Counted from the stretch's first letter, positions 9,424 to 18,348 are shown. The stretch is DNA of 64,000 nucleotides from Parabacteroides sp. TM07-1AC (GCF_003480915.1 NZ_QUKD01000003.1:62001-126000); one strand, 5' to 3'. Notes: generated from the letters alone by a model not told the origin. Program-made: numbers and translations.

Positions 9424-9798
9424 TCAATACCTCAACGTCAAGACCTTATCCAAAGTCGAATAAAATATTAACGATCCGGCAATCACTGCCATCGTCAGGA
9501 TAAACGGCAGCTTCTCTTTCAGACCGCCCAGCATATGGCTAGCGTTTCCTGCGGGAAGCTGTCCGACAAACATCAATAATCCGGCGAATACCACGAGATA
9601 GGCAATAATTATGCCAACTATCATAAAAGGCGGCATCCCGGAATGTAACTTTACCTTTTTCACTTCAGGGACTTTCAACGGTTCCTCCTGCATGATCAGA
9701 TCCATGATCTTCAGGCTCAAATCCGGAGACGGCTCGACCATACCCTCTTTCAGTATCTTTTTGGTCAGGCGGTTTATATCTTTATCCGATGTATTCAT
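9424..9798 (-). CDS. Small two-span membrane protein, possible anti-sigma factor
   Basis: 124 residues. The N-terminal 50 are soluble and start with DKDINRLTKKILKEG; two membrane segments follow (PPFMIVGIIIAYLVVFAGLLMFV and LPFILTMAVIAGSLIFY). Its ATG overlaps the stop of the ECF sigma gene 9795-10361 by 4 bp (ATGA), so the two are translationally coupled, which suggests control of that sigma factor. The family is not recognised beyond this. Confidence 0.6.
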   Translation of the reverse strand: MNTSDKDINRLTKKILKEGMVEPSPDLSLKIMDLIMQEEPLKVPEVKKVKLHSGMPPFMIVGIIIAYLVVFAGLLMFVGQLPAGNASHMLGGLKEKLPFILTMAVIAGSLIFYSTLDKVLTLRY

Positions 9799-10361
9799 AA
9801 CACATTCGCTGTTTCGTTCTGCATCATTAACTGCAATGTTTCGTAGAAGTGCTTACGTCCCCGAAACAATTTTACTTTAATATTGGAAGGAGTCATTTCT
9901 GTGATCTGAGCAATGTCAGCAATCGAACACTCTTCCAGATAAAAGAGATTAAGCACCAGGCTTTCATCGGCCGGCAGCTTTTTCAGTACGCGGGCAATTA
10001 TTTCTTTCCGGTCTTCCCGCTCCAGGATAGCAGTCGCACTATCCACTTCGCTGGTAGTAAGATCGGTAGCAATAGCATCATCATAGCTCTCAAAAACCGA
10101 TTGCTTCCTTTGCGTCGTTATCGCGGTATTGTAAACAATCTTATAAAACCAGGTAGAGAACTTACTGCCAAACTGGAAAGACGGAAGCGCACGATACATC
10201 TTCACAAAAGCATCCTGCACGACTTCTTCTGCCTCCTCGCGATTCTCCAGTATGCGGAAGGCAATCGTAAATGCCATCTGCTGGTACTTCGCAACGAGGC
10301 AGGAGAAACTCTTGGTATCCCCTGCCAAAATGCTTTTTATCCACTTTTGTTCGTCCATCAA
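9795..10361 (-). CDS. ECF RNA polymerase sigma factor
   Basis: 188 residues with region 2 (YQQMAFTIAFRILENREEAEEVVQDAFVKMYRA in pieces, then STWFYKIVYNTAITTQRKQ) and region 4 (LPADESLVLNLFYLEECSIADIA, SNIKVKLFRGRKHF). It is the middle gene of a minus-strand operon, 7 bp after 10369-10734 and overlapping 9424-9798 by 4 bp. It converges with the other ECF operon at 7249-9416 and is not a close copy of that sigma factor. Confidence 0.92.
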   Translation of the reverse strand: MMDEQKWIKSILAGDTKSFSCLVAKYQQMAFTIAFRILENREEAEEVVQDAFVKMYRALPSFQFGSKFSTWFYKIVYNTAITTQRKQSVFESYDDAIATDLTTSEVDSATAILEREDRKEIIARVLKKLPADESLVLNLFYLEECSIADIAQITEMTPSNIKVKLFRGRKHFYETLQLMMQNETANVL

Positions 10362-10368
10362 TCCGGTT

Positions 10369-10734
10369 TTATTGTTCTTTCTCTTTTTCCATCATTTTAA
10401 GAACAATAAAGAAGTATACCAAATAAGCTACTCCACCGCCGAGCACTGTATAAATAACGACAGAGAAACCTTCCCACTCGCTCGACATTGTTCCATCCAT
10501 ATAGACACCGAGTATAGCCCCAAAGGCAAGACCGACCATCAATAAGCCATTACGAAGTGCACCATACTTATTCGCTCTTCTTTCCGGTTCTTCAAGAACA
10601 ATGCCTTTTTCAATCATAGCCATACGCTCTTCATGTCTTTGCCGGGTAGTTCTGACAACCACAACCATAAGCAATATAATAGGCAGACCAGCCCCACAAA
10701 GAATTGCAACCAAAGGAATTAACCAATCTTCCAT
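10369..10734 (-). CDS. Small membrane protein, DUF6249-like
   Basis: 121 residues from the ATG at 10734 (MEDWLIPLV); an upstream start at 10788 would add 18 residues ahead of the first membrane helix and is less likely. There are three membrane segments: residues 4-25, about 63-80, and near the C-terminus (VVIYTVLGGGVAYLVYFFIVL), with a basic RTTRQRHEERMAMIEKG stretch after the first. It resembles DUF6249 proteins placed before ECF sigma genes in Bacteroidetes. The function is unknown. Confidence 0.65.
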   Translation of the reverse strand: MEDWLIPLVAILCGAGLPIILLMVVVVRTTRQRHEERMAMIEKGIVLEEPERRANKYGALRNGLLMVGLAFGAILGVYMDGTMSSEWEGFSVVIYTVLGGGVAYLVYFFIVLKMMEKEKEQ

Positions 10735-10825
10735 AATTTCAATATTTAAAATGTTTCTAATTGTTTCGTTTACAGATAAGACTAACACTTCGGAGGAAAG
10801 GTTACAGGATAAAGAAACTTTTTTG

Positions 10826-10867
10826 AAAAAAATACCCGGAGTCGGGCATATTACCGATTCCGGGTAT
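10826..10867 (-). terminator. Terminator of the oxidoreductase/DUF1080 operon
   Basis: A 15-bp stem with one wobble (10831-10845/10853-10867) is followed on the minus strand by a T-run (10826-10832). It lies just downstream of 10898-11749. Confidence 0.85.
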
Positions 10868-10897
10868 TAATAAGTTAGTTATCCGTAAATTACGAAA

Positions 10898-11749
10898 TTA
10901 GTCTAATACTTTGATCTTGATGTTACGGAACCAAACGTCGTCGCCATGATCCTGCAAACCGATGAAACCTTCTTTGTTAGGTCCGCCACAGTTCAACAGC
11001 AGTTCGTAAGCCAACGGCCACTTGTCTTTGCTGAACTTACTTGCATCCAGCATTTCTTTCCACTGTTGAGTCCACAAGTGATATTCAACAACCGGTTCGT
11101 CATTCTGATAATGAACAACCGTACCTTTGTAACACATGATCTTAGACTTGTTCCATTCGCCGAACGGTTTAGAGTTCTGCGGTTTAGCCGGGATCATATC
11201 ATACAGGGAAGCAGACTGGCGGTTACCGTCCTTACCCAATTTAGCATCCGGGTGGTTAGCATTGTCCAGAATCTGAAATTCAGGAGAAGAGATGTAAGAA
11301 GGCTGTCCTTCTACTTCCTGGATCAGGATAAACACACCAGAGTTAGCAGCTTTAGCCACTTTCCATTCCCATTCCAATTCGAAGTTTTTGAATTTATGAG
11401 CGAAAACCAGGTCGCCGCCGTCCTTAGCACCGGCTTCACCGGCTCCGGAACCTTTGATATGGATTGCACCGTCATTTACTTCCCAGGCATTAGGTACGTC
11501 CGTACGATCATACCCTCTCCAGCCATTCAGTGTCTTACCATCGAAGATAGTAATCCAACCGTCGGCATCTTTCGGGAATTTAGACAAGTCTACTGTCGGC
11601 AAATCCAATAATTTGTATTCGGGCACGGCAGCCTCAGTCTTTGTTTCAGCTGCATCGGCGGCAGCATCTTCTGTTTTCTTTCCGCCACCGCAGGAAGTGA
11701 AATAACACATCATCAATGCGGCACTGGCAAATAATACTGACTTCTTCAT
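10898..11749 (-). CDS. DUF1080 (3-keto-disaccharide hydrolase-like) lipoprotein
   Basis: 283 residues with a lipoprotein signal (lipobox Cys20, FTSC) and an Ala/Glu-rich linker. The domain from about residue 60 has the DUF1080 features WITIFDGKTLNGWRGY, NSGVFILIQE and a final FRNIKIKVLD. This concanavalin-like fold is linked to 3-keto-glycoside hydrolysis. It starts 21 bp after a Gfo/Idh oxidoreductase, which could make the 3-keto sugar, so the pair plausibly processes glycosides by oxidation and elimination. The substrate cannot be read from sequence. A related gene is at 21302-22087. Confidence 0.85.
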   Translation of the reverse strand: MKKSVLFASAALMMCYFTSCGGGKKTEDAAADAAETKTEAAVPEYKLLDLPTVDLSKFPKDADGWITIFDGKTLNGWRGYDRTDVPNAWEVNDGAIHIKGSGAGEAGAKDGGDLVFAHKFKNFELEWEWKVAKAANSGVFILIQEVEGQPSYISSPEFQILDNANHPDAKLGKDGNRQSASLYDMIPAKPQNSKPFGEWNKSKIMCYKGTVVHYQNDEPVVEYHLWTQQWKEMLDASKFSKDKWPLAYELLLNCGGPNKEGFIGLQDHGDDVWFRNIKIKVLD

Positions 11750-11770
11750 TTTTTATGTAGTTTAAAACTG

Positions 11771-13261
11771 TTATCTAGGCATATCAGGCAAGTTCCAACC
11801 ATTACGGTAGTTATGCTTGATCAGTTCGTTAGCAAACTGTTTTGCATTGATAGGATCAGTCCAAATCTTATTGAATTTCGGGTCACCGTCAACGATCTTA
11901 AAGTCGTCCTTGATCAATATCTTGATCATTTCGTCATCCTTGATGTTTGTGAACTGCATGCTAGGACCATCCCACAGCAACTCTTTGTTCAGCGTCTGCA
12001 AACGGATAGCCAAAACCCCCATTACAACCATTTCGTTGAACGGACCTGCTTCAGAGAAATCAGATTTAGTCTTCACGCGGCTGGAAGCATTTTCCTTACA
12101 AGCGCGAACCCAATCCATTTCGTGACCACCGCTCATGGCATTCGGTACACGACGGCAAACTTTCGGAGCCGAAGCTGGTACACGACCGGACAATAACCAA
12201 GGCTGCTGTCCGTAGCAACCGCAGATCAACGTATCTTTTGTTCCGTGGAAAATACACAAACCGCCACCAGGACCCATCAGTTGTTTGCCTTCCGGGAAAC
12301 CTTTCGGTCTATCCGGCATCATACCGCCGTCATACCAATGGATCTCAACTTCCGGCAAAGCTAATTTAGGCATATTGTCGCGAGCCGGGAATGTCAGTTT
12401 TACGTGTTGTGCCGTAGGAGCACAATCCTGCAGCAACAGTGTAGAAGAACCCTGAACTTTTGTAGGATAACCCAGTTTCAGGGCTTTGAACGGCTGATGC
12501 AGAATATGGCAAGCCATATCACCTAACGCACCTGTACCATATGCCCACCATCCGCGCCAGTTCCATGGATGATAAATTTTATTGTATGGACGAACTTCTG
12601 CGGGACCGGAGAACAGGTCCCAATTCAACGTAGAAGGAATCTTATCTACTTTTTCAGGAGCATTCAAACCCTGCGGCCAGATAGGACGGTCGGTAGCACA
12701 TTCCACCTTTGTCACTTCGCCGATCTCACCATTCCAAATCCATTCGCAAACCAGGTCGGTTCCTTCATCCGAAGAACCCTGGTTACCCATCTGTGTAGCT
12801 ACATTATATTCTTTAGCCAAATTGGTAAGCAAACGAGATTCATAAACAGAGTGAGTCAACGGTTTCTGGCAATATACGTGTTTACCCAACGTAATGGCAT
12901 CAGCAGAAACAATCGCATGAGTATGGTCGGCTGTAGCACAAATAACAGCATCGATCGACTTACCCATTTCATCGTACATCTTACGGAAATCCCAATATTT
13001 CTTCGCATTCGGATGACGGTCGAAAACCGGTTTTGCATACTTCCAGTCAACGTCGCACAGAGCCACGATGTTCTCTGTCTTTTCAACGTTTTTCAGGTTA
13101 GCATTACCCATACCGCCAATACCAACACCGGCGATGTTCAATTTATCTGTGGGTGCAATATGTCCATGACTTTTTCCTAGAACGGAGCCCGGTACAATGG
13201 TCAATGCAGCTGCTGCAGCTGCTCCTCTTTGAAGAAATGATCTTCTTGTGATGTTTGACAT
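11771..13261 (-). CDS. Gfo/Idh/MocA oxidoreductase with Tat signal
   Basis: 496 residues. The N-terminus carries a twin-arginine signal (RRSFLQRGAAAAAALTIVPG), so the protein is exported folded with its cofactor. The Rossmann domain begins at KLNIAGVGIGGMGNAN, and the family EKP motif appears as QKPLTH. The C-terminal half has the WNWRGWWAYGTGALGDMACH region of glycoside-type members. It heads an operon with the DUF1080 lipoprotein 21 bp downstream. Confidence 0.9.
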   Translation of the reverse strand: MSNITRRSFLQRGAAAAAALTIVPGSVLGKSHGHIAPTDKLNIAGVGIGGMGNANLKNVEKTENIVALCDVDWKYAKPVFDRHPNAKKYWDFRKMYDEMGKSIDAVICATADHTHAIVSADAITLGKHVYCQKPLTHSVYESRLLTNLAKEYNVATQMGNQGSSDEGTDLVCEWIWNGEIGEVTKVECATDRPIWPQGLNAPEKVDKIPSTLNWDLFSGPAEVRPYNKIYHPWNWRGWWAYGTGALGDMACHILHQPFKALKLGYPTKVQGSSTLLLQDCAPTAQHVKLTFPARDNMPKLALPEVEIHWYDGGMMPDRPKGFPEGKQLMGPGGGLCIFHGTKDTLICGCYGQQPWLLSGRVPASAPKVCRRVPNAMSGGHEMDWVRACKENASSRVKTKSDFSEAGPFNEMVVMGVLAIRLQTLNKELLWDGPSMQFTNIKDDEMIKILIKDDFKIVDGDPKFNKIWTDPINAKQFANELIKHNYRNGWNLPDMPR

Positions 13262-13339
13262 AGTAATAACTTTTTATAGATTAGCACTTAATAATAATAT
13301 TCTGATTCAAATTTCACAGCTTAAAAACACAAACTGACG

Positions 13340-13369
13340 CAAATATAGCCAATGCGAAAAGAACAACAA
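13340..13369 (-). promoter_or_regulatory. Promoter of the Gfo/Idh-DUF1080 operon
   Basis: On the minus strand TTG (13367-13369), 19 bp, then TATATTTG (13340-13347), about 79 bp upstream of the ATG at 13261. Confidence 0.65.
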
Positions 13370-13466
13370 GCCTGTATATCCGGCTTTCTTTTTTAAAATA
13401 GTCTTTTTTAACAGACCTTATAGACATTGTCTATTTTTTCATAAATATTATCTATGAGACTAGGCG

Positions 13467-13496
13467 TTTGAAAAGTCGCCTTTTCTTTTATATTTG
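13467..13496 (+). promoter_or_regulatory. Promoter of the cytochrome bd operon
   Basis: TTTG (13467-13470), 18 bp, then TATATTTG (13489-13496), 53 bp ahead of the DUF4492 start codon. Confidence 0.7.
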
Positions 13497-13549
13497 TCTA
13501 ATACAAAACATATTTATCCGATTTCTGTTATATTAATGAAGAGAAGAAC

Positions 13550-13777
13550 ATGAAAAAGAAACCAATACTTGTTCGAATATACCAATTTTACCTGGAAGGA
13601 TTCCGCGAGATGAAGCTGGGTAAAACGCTATGGCTGATTATATTGGTCAAGCTTTTTATCATGTTTTTTATATTAAAACTGTTTTTCTTTCCTAATTACC
13701 TGGGACAGTTTGACAGCAATTCCGAAAAAGAAGAACACGTATCGGGTGAATTGATCAATCGAGCAATTACTCCTTAA
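13550..13777 (+). CDS. DUF4492 small membrane protein preceding cydA
   Basis: 75 residues with one membrane helix (LWLIILVKLFIMFFILKLFFF, about 28-48) after a basic N-terminus. DUF4492 proteins are found next to cydAB in Bacteroidetes. The gene ends 11 bp before cydA behind a shared promoter. Small one-helix subunits (CydX, CydS) stabilise bd oxidases elsewhere, so a similar role is plausible but is inferred from position and topology only. Confidence 0.8.
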   Translation: MKKKPILVRIYQFYLEGFREMKLGKTLWLIILVKLFIMFFILKLFFFPNYLGQFDSNSEKEEHVSGELINRAITP

Positions 13778-13788
13778 TTAATATAGTT

Positions 13789-15378
13789 ATGATCGAAAGC
13801 ATTGACACTTCTTTGATTGACTGGTCGAGGGCGCAGTTCGCTCTTACGGCTATGTATCACTGGCTTTTTGTACCCCTGACTTTAGGGCTTGGCGTGATCC
13901 AGGCAATACTGGAAACCATCTATTACAAAACAGGTGACGAATTCTGGAAAAAAACAGCTCAGTTCTGGATGAAGCTGTTTGGTATTAACTTCGCGATCGG
14001 TGTCGCCACTGGTCTGATCCTCGAATTTGAATTCGGGACGAACTGGTCGAACTACAGCTGGTTTGTCGGAGATATTTTCGGAGCGCCACTTGCCATCGAA
14101 GGTATCCTTGCTTTCTTCATGGAAGCCACATTCATTGCCGTGATGTTCTTTGGCTGGGACAAGGTGAGCAAGCGTTTCCACCTGGCTTCTACCTGGCTGA
14201 CTATTATCGGCGCTACCCTATCCGCTTTATGGATCCTGATCGCCAACGCATGGATGCAGCATCCGGCAGGTATGCATTTCAACCCGGACACGGTGCGAAA
14301 CGAAATGTTCGACTTTTGGGCGGTTGCCTTGTCGCCGGTTGCCATCAATAAATTCTTCCATACCGTATTATCCGGCTGGATCGTGGGTGCCCTGTTCGTT
14401 ATCGGCATCAGCAGCTGGTATCTGTTGAAGAAACGGAATACACGTTTTGCACTGGAAAGTATTAAGATCGGAGCTATCTTCGGACTGGTCGCTTCTATTC
14501 TGATCGTCTGGACAGGTGACGGTTCCGCTTATCAGGTGGCACAGAAACAGCCGATGAAACTGGCTGCGATGGAAGGTCTTTATGAAGGAGGAAATGGTGT
14601 CGGCCTGGTTGGGATCGGCGTGTTGAATCCGGATAAGACCAGTTATAAAGACAACATCGAACCTTTTATATTCAACATACAAATCCCGAAAATGCTGTCT
14701 CTGCTGGCCGAACGCAAAATGGACGGTTATGTTCCAGGCATTGTCAACCTGATCGAAGGCGGTTACACGACTAAAGAAGGCACTCCTGCCCTCTCCGCAG
14801 CCGAAAAGATTACAAAAGGACAGCTGGCTATCCAGGCATTAGCCAATTACCGGCAGGCTAAAAAAGACAAAGACGAAACGGCTGCCCAGCAATACCGGGC
14901 TACGCTGGAAGAGAACTTCCCTTATTTCGGTTACGGGTATATCAAGGATCCGGGCGACCTGGTCCCGCATGTCGGCATGACATTCTATTCATTCCGTATC
15001 ATGGTTATCCTGGGCGGTTACTTCATTCTGCTCTTTATCATCGCCCTGGTATGGAATAAGAAAGATAAATTCCAGGATGCCCGCTGGCTGCAAAAAGTAT
15101 GCCTGTGGTCTATCCCGCTGGGATATATTGCAGGACAGGCCGGATGGATCGTTGCCGAAGTGGGACGTCAGCCCTGGGCGATACAGGATATCCTTCCGAC
15201 AAGTGCTTCTATCTCCAAACTGGCAACCTCGTCTGTGCAGACTACTTTCTTCCTCTTCCTGATCCTCTTCACGATCCTGCTGATCGCCGAAATAGGTATT
15301 ATGGTGAAAGCCATCAAGAAAGGGCCGGAGGAAATTGAGAATGGAAAATTGAAAATTGAAAATGAAGGAGACAATTAA
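13789..15378 (+). CDS. cydA: Cytochrome bd ubiquinol oxidase subunit I
   Basis: 529 residues with the CydA membrane pattern. The heme-ligand His is in TAMYHWLFVPLTLGLG near residue 25, a second in NKFFHTVLSGW, and the quinol-loop/heme region GDLVPHVGMTFYSFRIMV is late in the protein. It oxidises quinol and holds the hemes, giving the anaerobe high-affinity oxygen reduction. The last 15 or so residues (EIENGKLKIENEGDN) are encoded by an intergenic-type repeat (15331-15365) and look like an acquired tail. cydB starts 75 bp downstream. Confidence 0.97.
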   Translation: MIESIDTSLIDWSRAQFALTAMYHWLFVPLTLGLGVIQAILETIYYKTGDEFWKKTAQFWMKLFGINFAIGVATGLILEFEFGTNWSNYSWFVGDIFGAPLAIEGILAFFMEATFIAVMFFGWDKVSKRFHLASTWLTIIGATLSALWILIANAWMQHPAGMHFNPDTVRNEMFDFWAVALSPVAINKFFHTVLSGWIVGALFVIGISSWYLLKKRNTRFALESIKIGAIFGLVASILIVWTGDGSAYQVAQKQPMKLAAMEGLYEGGNGVGLVGIGVLNPDKTSYKDNIEPFIFNIQIPKMLSLLAERKMDGYVPGIVNLIEGGYTTKEGTPALSAAEKITKGQLAIQALANYRQAKKDKDETAAQQYRATLEENFPYFGYGYIKDPGDLVPHVGMTFYSFRIMVILGGYFILLFIIALVWNKKDKFQDARWLQKVCLWSIPLGYIAGQAGWIVAEVGRQPWAIQDILPTSASISKLATSSVQTTFFLFLILFTILLIAEIGIMVKAIKKGPEEIENGKLKIENEGDN

Positions 15379-15447
15379 CCTTCGCCTGCAGCTTTCCATT
15401 TTCCGCGAATAATTAATTTTCAATTTTCAACTTTCAATTTTCAATTA
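15331..15447. repeat. GAAAATTG repeats, inverted, between cydA and cydB
   Basis: GAAAATTGAAAATTG units at 15331-15365 and their inverse (CAATTTTCAACTTTC...) at 15413-15447, with a 47-bp gap. The first copy is read as the end of cydA; the second ends just before cydB. A related array lies at 19973-20003. Confidence 0.8.
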
Positions 15448-15452
15448 ACACT

Positions 15453-16607
15453 ATGGATAGTACATATATATTATTACAACATTACTGGTGGTTCCTTGTA
15501 TCCCTGCTGGGAGCACTGTTAGTATTCCTGCTTTTTGTACAGGGAGGTCAGTCGTTACTCTTCTCGATCGGAAAGACGGAACTGGAACAAAAGATGTTAA
15601 TCAACTCCACCGGACGTAAATGGGAATTTACCTTTACGACGCTGGTTACTTTCGGAGGGGCGTTCTTCGCTTCTTTCCCCCTGTTCTACTCGACCAGCTT
15701 CGGCGGGGCTTACTGGGTGTGGATGCTGATCCTGCTCTGCTTCGTTATCCAGGCTGTATCTTACGAATACCAGGCAAAGAAAGGAAACTTATTAGGCAAG
15801 AAAACATATCAGGCATTCCTGATCATCAACGGCGTACTCGGCCCGATCCTATTGGGTACAGCAGTCGCCACCTTCTTCAACGGAGCCGAATTTTCTGTCA
15901 ACAAAGGACAGATGACCGATATAGCCATGCCGGTTATTTCTACCTGGAACAATTCACTGCACGGACTGGAAGCTGCTTTCGTTTTCTGGAACGTATGTCT
16001 CGGACTGGCGGTATTCTTCCTGGCACGCGTACAGGCTCTGCTCTATTTCATCAACAACATCGACAATAAAGACATCGTCAGTCGTTGCCGGAAACGGTTG
16101 ATACCGGAAACAGCCTTGTTCCTGGTGTTCTTCCTGATCTTCCTCGTACGCCTGATGCTGGTGAGCGGATTTGCCGTAAATCCGGAAACGCAGGAAATAT
16201 TTATGCAACCCTATAAATATTTCATCAATCTGATAGAGATGCCTGCCGTATTGGCTGTATTGCTTATCGGTGTGGTGCTTGTCCTGTACGGTATCATCCG
16301 GACGATCGCATCGCAGACATGGCGAAAAGGAATCTGGTTTGCCGGAACAGGAACCGTTCTGACCGTATTGGCCTTATTGCTCTGCGCCGGATGGAACAAC
16401 ACGGCTTATTATCCGTCGTTGACCGACCTGCAAAGCTCATTAACCCTGCAGAACAGTTGTTCGAGCCAGTTCACCTTGAAAGTGATGAGCTACGTATCCA
16501 TCCTTGTGCCTTTTGTCCTCGCCTATATATTCTATGCATGGCGGGCTCTGGATCTTCACAAGATAGATGCGGAAGAAATGGAAGAGAAAGACAGTCATAC
16601 CTATTAA
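15453..16607 (+). CDS. cydB: Cytochrome bd ubiquinol oxidase subunit II
   Basis: 384 residues with about eight or nine membrane segments and the N-terminal LLQHYWWFLVSLLGALLVFLLF helix of CydB. It pairs with CydA to form the bd oxidase in the cytoplasmic membrane and lies third in the DUF4492-cydA-cydB operon. A repeat-derived hairpin region separates it from cydA. The acidic C-terminus (DAEEMEEKD) is normal. A stem-loop follows the stop. Confidence 0.96.
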   Translation: MDSTYILLQHYWWFLVSLLGALLVFLLFVQGGQSLLFSIGKTELEQKMLINSTGRKWEFTFTTLVTFGGAFFASFPLFYSTSFGGAYWVWMLILLCFVIQAVSYEYQAKKGNLLGKKTYQAFLIINGVLGPILLGTAVATFFNGAEFSVNKGQMTDIAMPVISTWNNSLHGLEAAFVFWNVCLGLAVFFLARVQALLYFINNIDNKDIVSRCRKRLIPETALFLVFFLIFLVRLMLVSGFAVNPETQEIFMQPYKYFINLIEMPAVLAVLLIGVVLVLYGIIRTIASQTWRKGIWFAGTGTVLTVLALLLCAGWNNTAYYPSLTDLQSSLTLQNSCSSQFTLKVMSYVSILVPFVLAYIFYAWRALDLHKIDAEEMEEKDSHTY

Positions 16608-16614
16608 AACAAAG

Positions 16615-16644
16615 GAAACGGCGAAGCTCACGCTTGGCCGTTTC
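16615..16644 (+). terminator. Stem-loop after cydB
   Basis: GAAACGGC/GCCGTTTC arms (16615-16622/16637-16644) with an inner AAGC/GCTT pairing. Only a weak T-rich stretch follows, so termination is likely but not certain. Confidence 0.6.
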
Positions 16645-16866
16645 TACATTTAACCGTTTTAAACAAAAAGAAAAAGTTAGTTAAGGCTTAGAATAAAATA
16701 TCTTAAGTCTTTTTTACTTACTAAACATTGCCTTCCTAAGGACAGCAAACAAATATATGTAATCCGAGCCATCTTCGGAACAATCGGACCGCTTTTTTTG
16801 TTATTTTTCACAGAACACAGATGCTTTTGTATTATCTTTGCAAACAATTATCCAAGGGATTCCTTT

Positions 16867-17781
16867 ATGGCAGATTTCAATTTAAACATTCTGGGATGCG
16901 GTTCGGCCTTACCTACGACACGGCATCTGGCAACTTCTCAGGTAGTAGATTTACGTGATAAATTATATATGATAGACTGTGGTGAAGGTACGCAGGTGCA
17001 GATGCGTCATATGCGTATCAAATTCAGCCGGTTAAATCATATCTTCATTTCTCATCTGCACGGTGACCATTGCTTCGGACTGCCGGGGCTTATTTCCACG
17101 CTGGGTATGCTGGGACGTACCGGAGAACTGGTGATACATGCCCCCAAAGAGATCGAGAACTACATGCGTCCTGTATTGGATACATTCTGCAAAGGAATGC
17201 CTTACAAAGTCCGTTTCAACCATATAGATACTTACAGCCATTCGTTGATCATGGAAGACCGTTCTCTGTCTGTTTACTCCATTCCCCTGAAGCACCGGAT
17301 TCCGACTTGTGGTTTCTTGTTTGCCGAAAAGCCCAAAGAAGCGCATATCATCCGCGAAATGACTGATTTCTATCAGGTACCCATACGCTGCATGAAAGAT
17401 ATCAAACAGGGAAAAGATTATATCACCCCGGAAGGAGAAGTGATCCCCTGTTCCCGGCTGACGCGCCCGGCAGCACCGCCCAAACGCTATGCCTATTGCT
17501 CAGACACCGCCTACAATCCGTCTGTCATTCCGATTATTGAAGGCGTAGACCTCCTTTACCATGAAGCTACTTTTGCCGAATGTGACAAAGCACGTGCCAA
17601 AGAGACGTTTCATTCAACCGCCCGCCAAGCAGCAGATATTGCATTAAAGGCAGGAGTAAAACGGCTTGTCATCGGTCATTATTCTGCCCGTTACGAAGAA
17701 CTCGCAGAATTGCATAAAGAAGCAAAGGAGATATTTCCCGGAACCATTTTAGGAAGCGAAGGAATGGTCTTACCTATATAA
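16867..17781 (+). CDS. rnz: Ribonuclease Z
   Basis: 304 residues from the ATG at 16867 (MADFNLNILGCGSALPT); the upstream in-frame start at 16798 would lie ahead of the -7 element (TATCTTTG, 16833-16840). It is a metallo-beta-lactamase fold with the zinc motif SHLHGDHCFGLPG and later SDTAYN and GHYSARY. The enzyme trims tRNA 3' trailers before CCA addition, which matters here since tRNA-Lys in this window lacks an encoded CCA. It is monocistronic. Confidence 0.95.
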   Translation: MADFNLNILGCGSALPTTRHLATSQVVDLRDKLYMIDCGEGTQVQMRHMRIKFSRLNHIFISHLHGDHCFGLPGLISTLGMLGRTGELVIHAPKEIENYMRPVLDTFCKGMPYKVRFNHIDTYSHSLIMEDRSLSVYSIPLKHRIPTCGFLFAEKPKEAHIIREMTDFYQVPIRCMKDIKQGKDYITPEGEVIPCSRLTRPAAPPKRYAYCSDTAYNPSVIPIIEGVDLLYHEATFAECDKARAKETFHSTARQAADIALKAGVKRLVIGHYSARYEELAELHKEAKEIFPGTILGSEGMVLPI

Positions 17782-17866
17782 TAGACCCTTTTCTCAAATA
17801 ATAACCGACAAATATCCGCCATATTCAAAATTATTCATACATTTGTACGAATTTAGGGTTTTGAAT

Positions 17867-18196
17867 ATGAGAACATTATTTACCATAATCCTGTTGATCA
17901 GCACCTATGCTGGTAACCCGCTCACTGTCAATGCACAGCAGGCGGTCGCTACTACGCATGCCGTAAAACAGGCAGAGGTAACAGAACCCGACTCTATCGA
18001 AATCAGTGCCTACGACAACAAGATCGTTGTTAAAAATGCTCCAGTCGGCAGCAAGCTTGAAATATACAGCGTAGTAGGTATCCGCGTCAAAGAAATAAAA
18101 CTGAAACAACCGGACGGCGAATATACTGTCGACATCGCCAAAGGTTACTACATCGTCCGCATCGGCGAAACTGTTCGCAAAATAGCAATCCGCTAA
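17867..18196 (+). CDS. Small secreted protein made of a sorting-type C-terminal domain
   Basis: 109 residues from the ATG at 17867 (MRTLFTIILL). There is a signal peptide (cleavage near VNAQ), a short linker, then one domain of about 70 residues: DSIEISAYDNKIVVKNAP, GSKLEIYSVVGIRVKEI, GEYTVDIAKGYYIVRI. This layout is that of a type A sorting domain of the type IX system, yet no cargo precedes it. sprA is in the same window. A role as a stand-alone export substrate or regulator is only a guess. A -7 element TACATTTG lies at 17838-17845. Confidence 0.7.
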   Translation: MRTLFTIILLISTYAGNPLTVNAQQAVATTHAVKQAEVTEPDSIEISAYDNKIVVKNAPVGSKLEIYSVVGIRVKEIKLKQPDGEYTVDIAKGYYIVRIGETVRKIAIR

Positions 18197-18233
18197 GTAT
18201 CTTTTCCTGTTATCTCCCTTGTAATAAGAATTG

Positions 18234-18348
18234 CATATATTATGCAACAGTAGTTCTATATATTATGAAACTAGAGTTTCATATATTATGGAAATAGTTT
18301 TCCATATATTATAAAACAAAAGTTCCATATATTATGTAACTTTTGTTT
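18234..18348. repeat. Tandem hairpin array, five 23-bp units
   Basis: Units start at 18234, 18257, 18280, 18303 and 18326. Each is an 11-bp core CATATATTATG (one or two variants) plus 12 bp of the form NAAM-N4-KTTN. In units 2 and 3 the flanks pair as 8-bp perfect stems, TATGAAAC/GTTTCATA and TATGGAAA/TTTCCATA. The array begins 37 bp after the stop of the sorting-domain gene. Confidence 0.85.

Noticed and set aside
18234..18348. Possible CRISPR array
   Set aside because: The period is 23 bp with only 12 bp between cores, the in-between parts resemble one another, and no cas genes are present. The same holds for 49971-50080 and 58334-58479.
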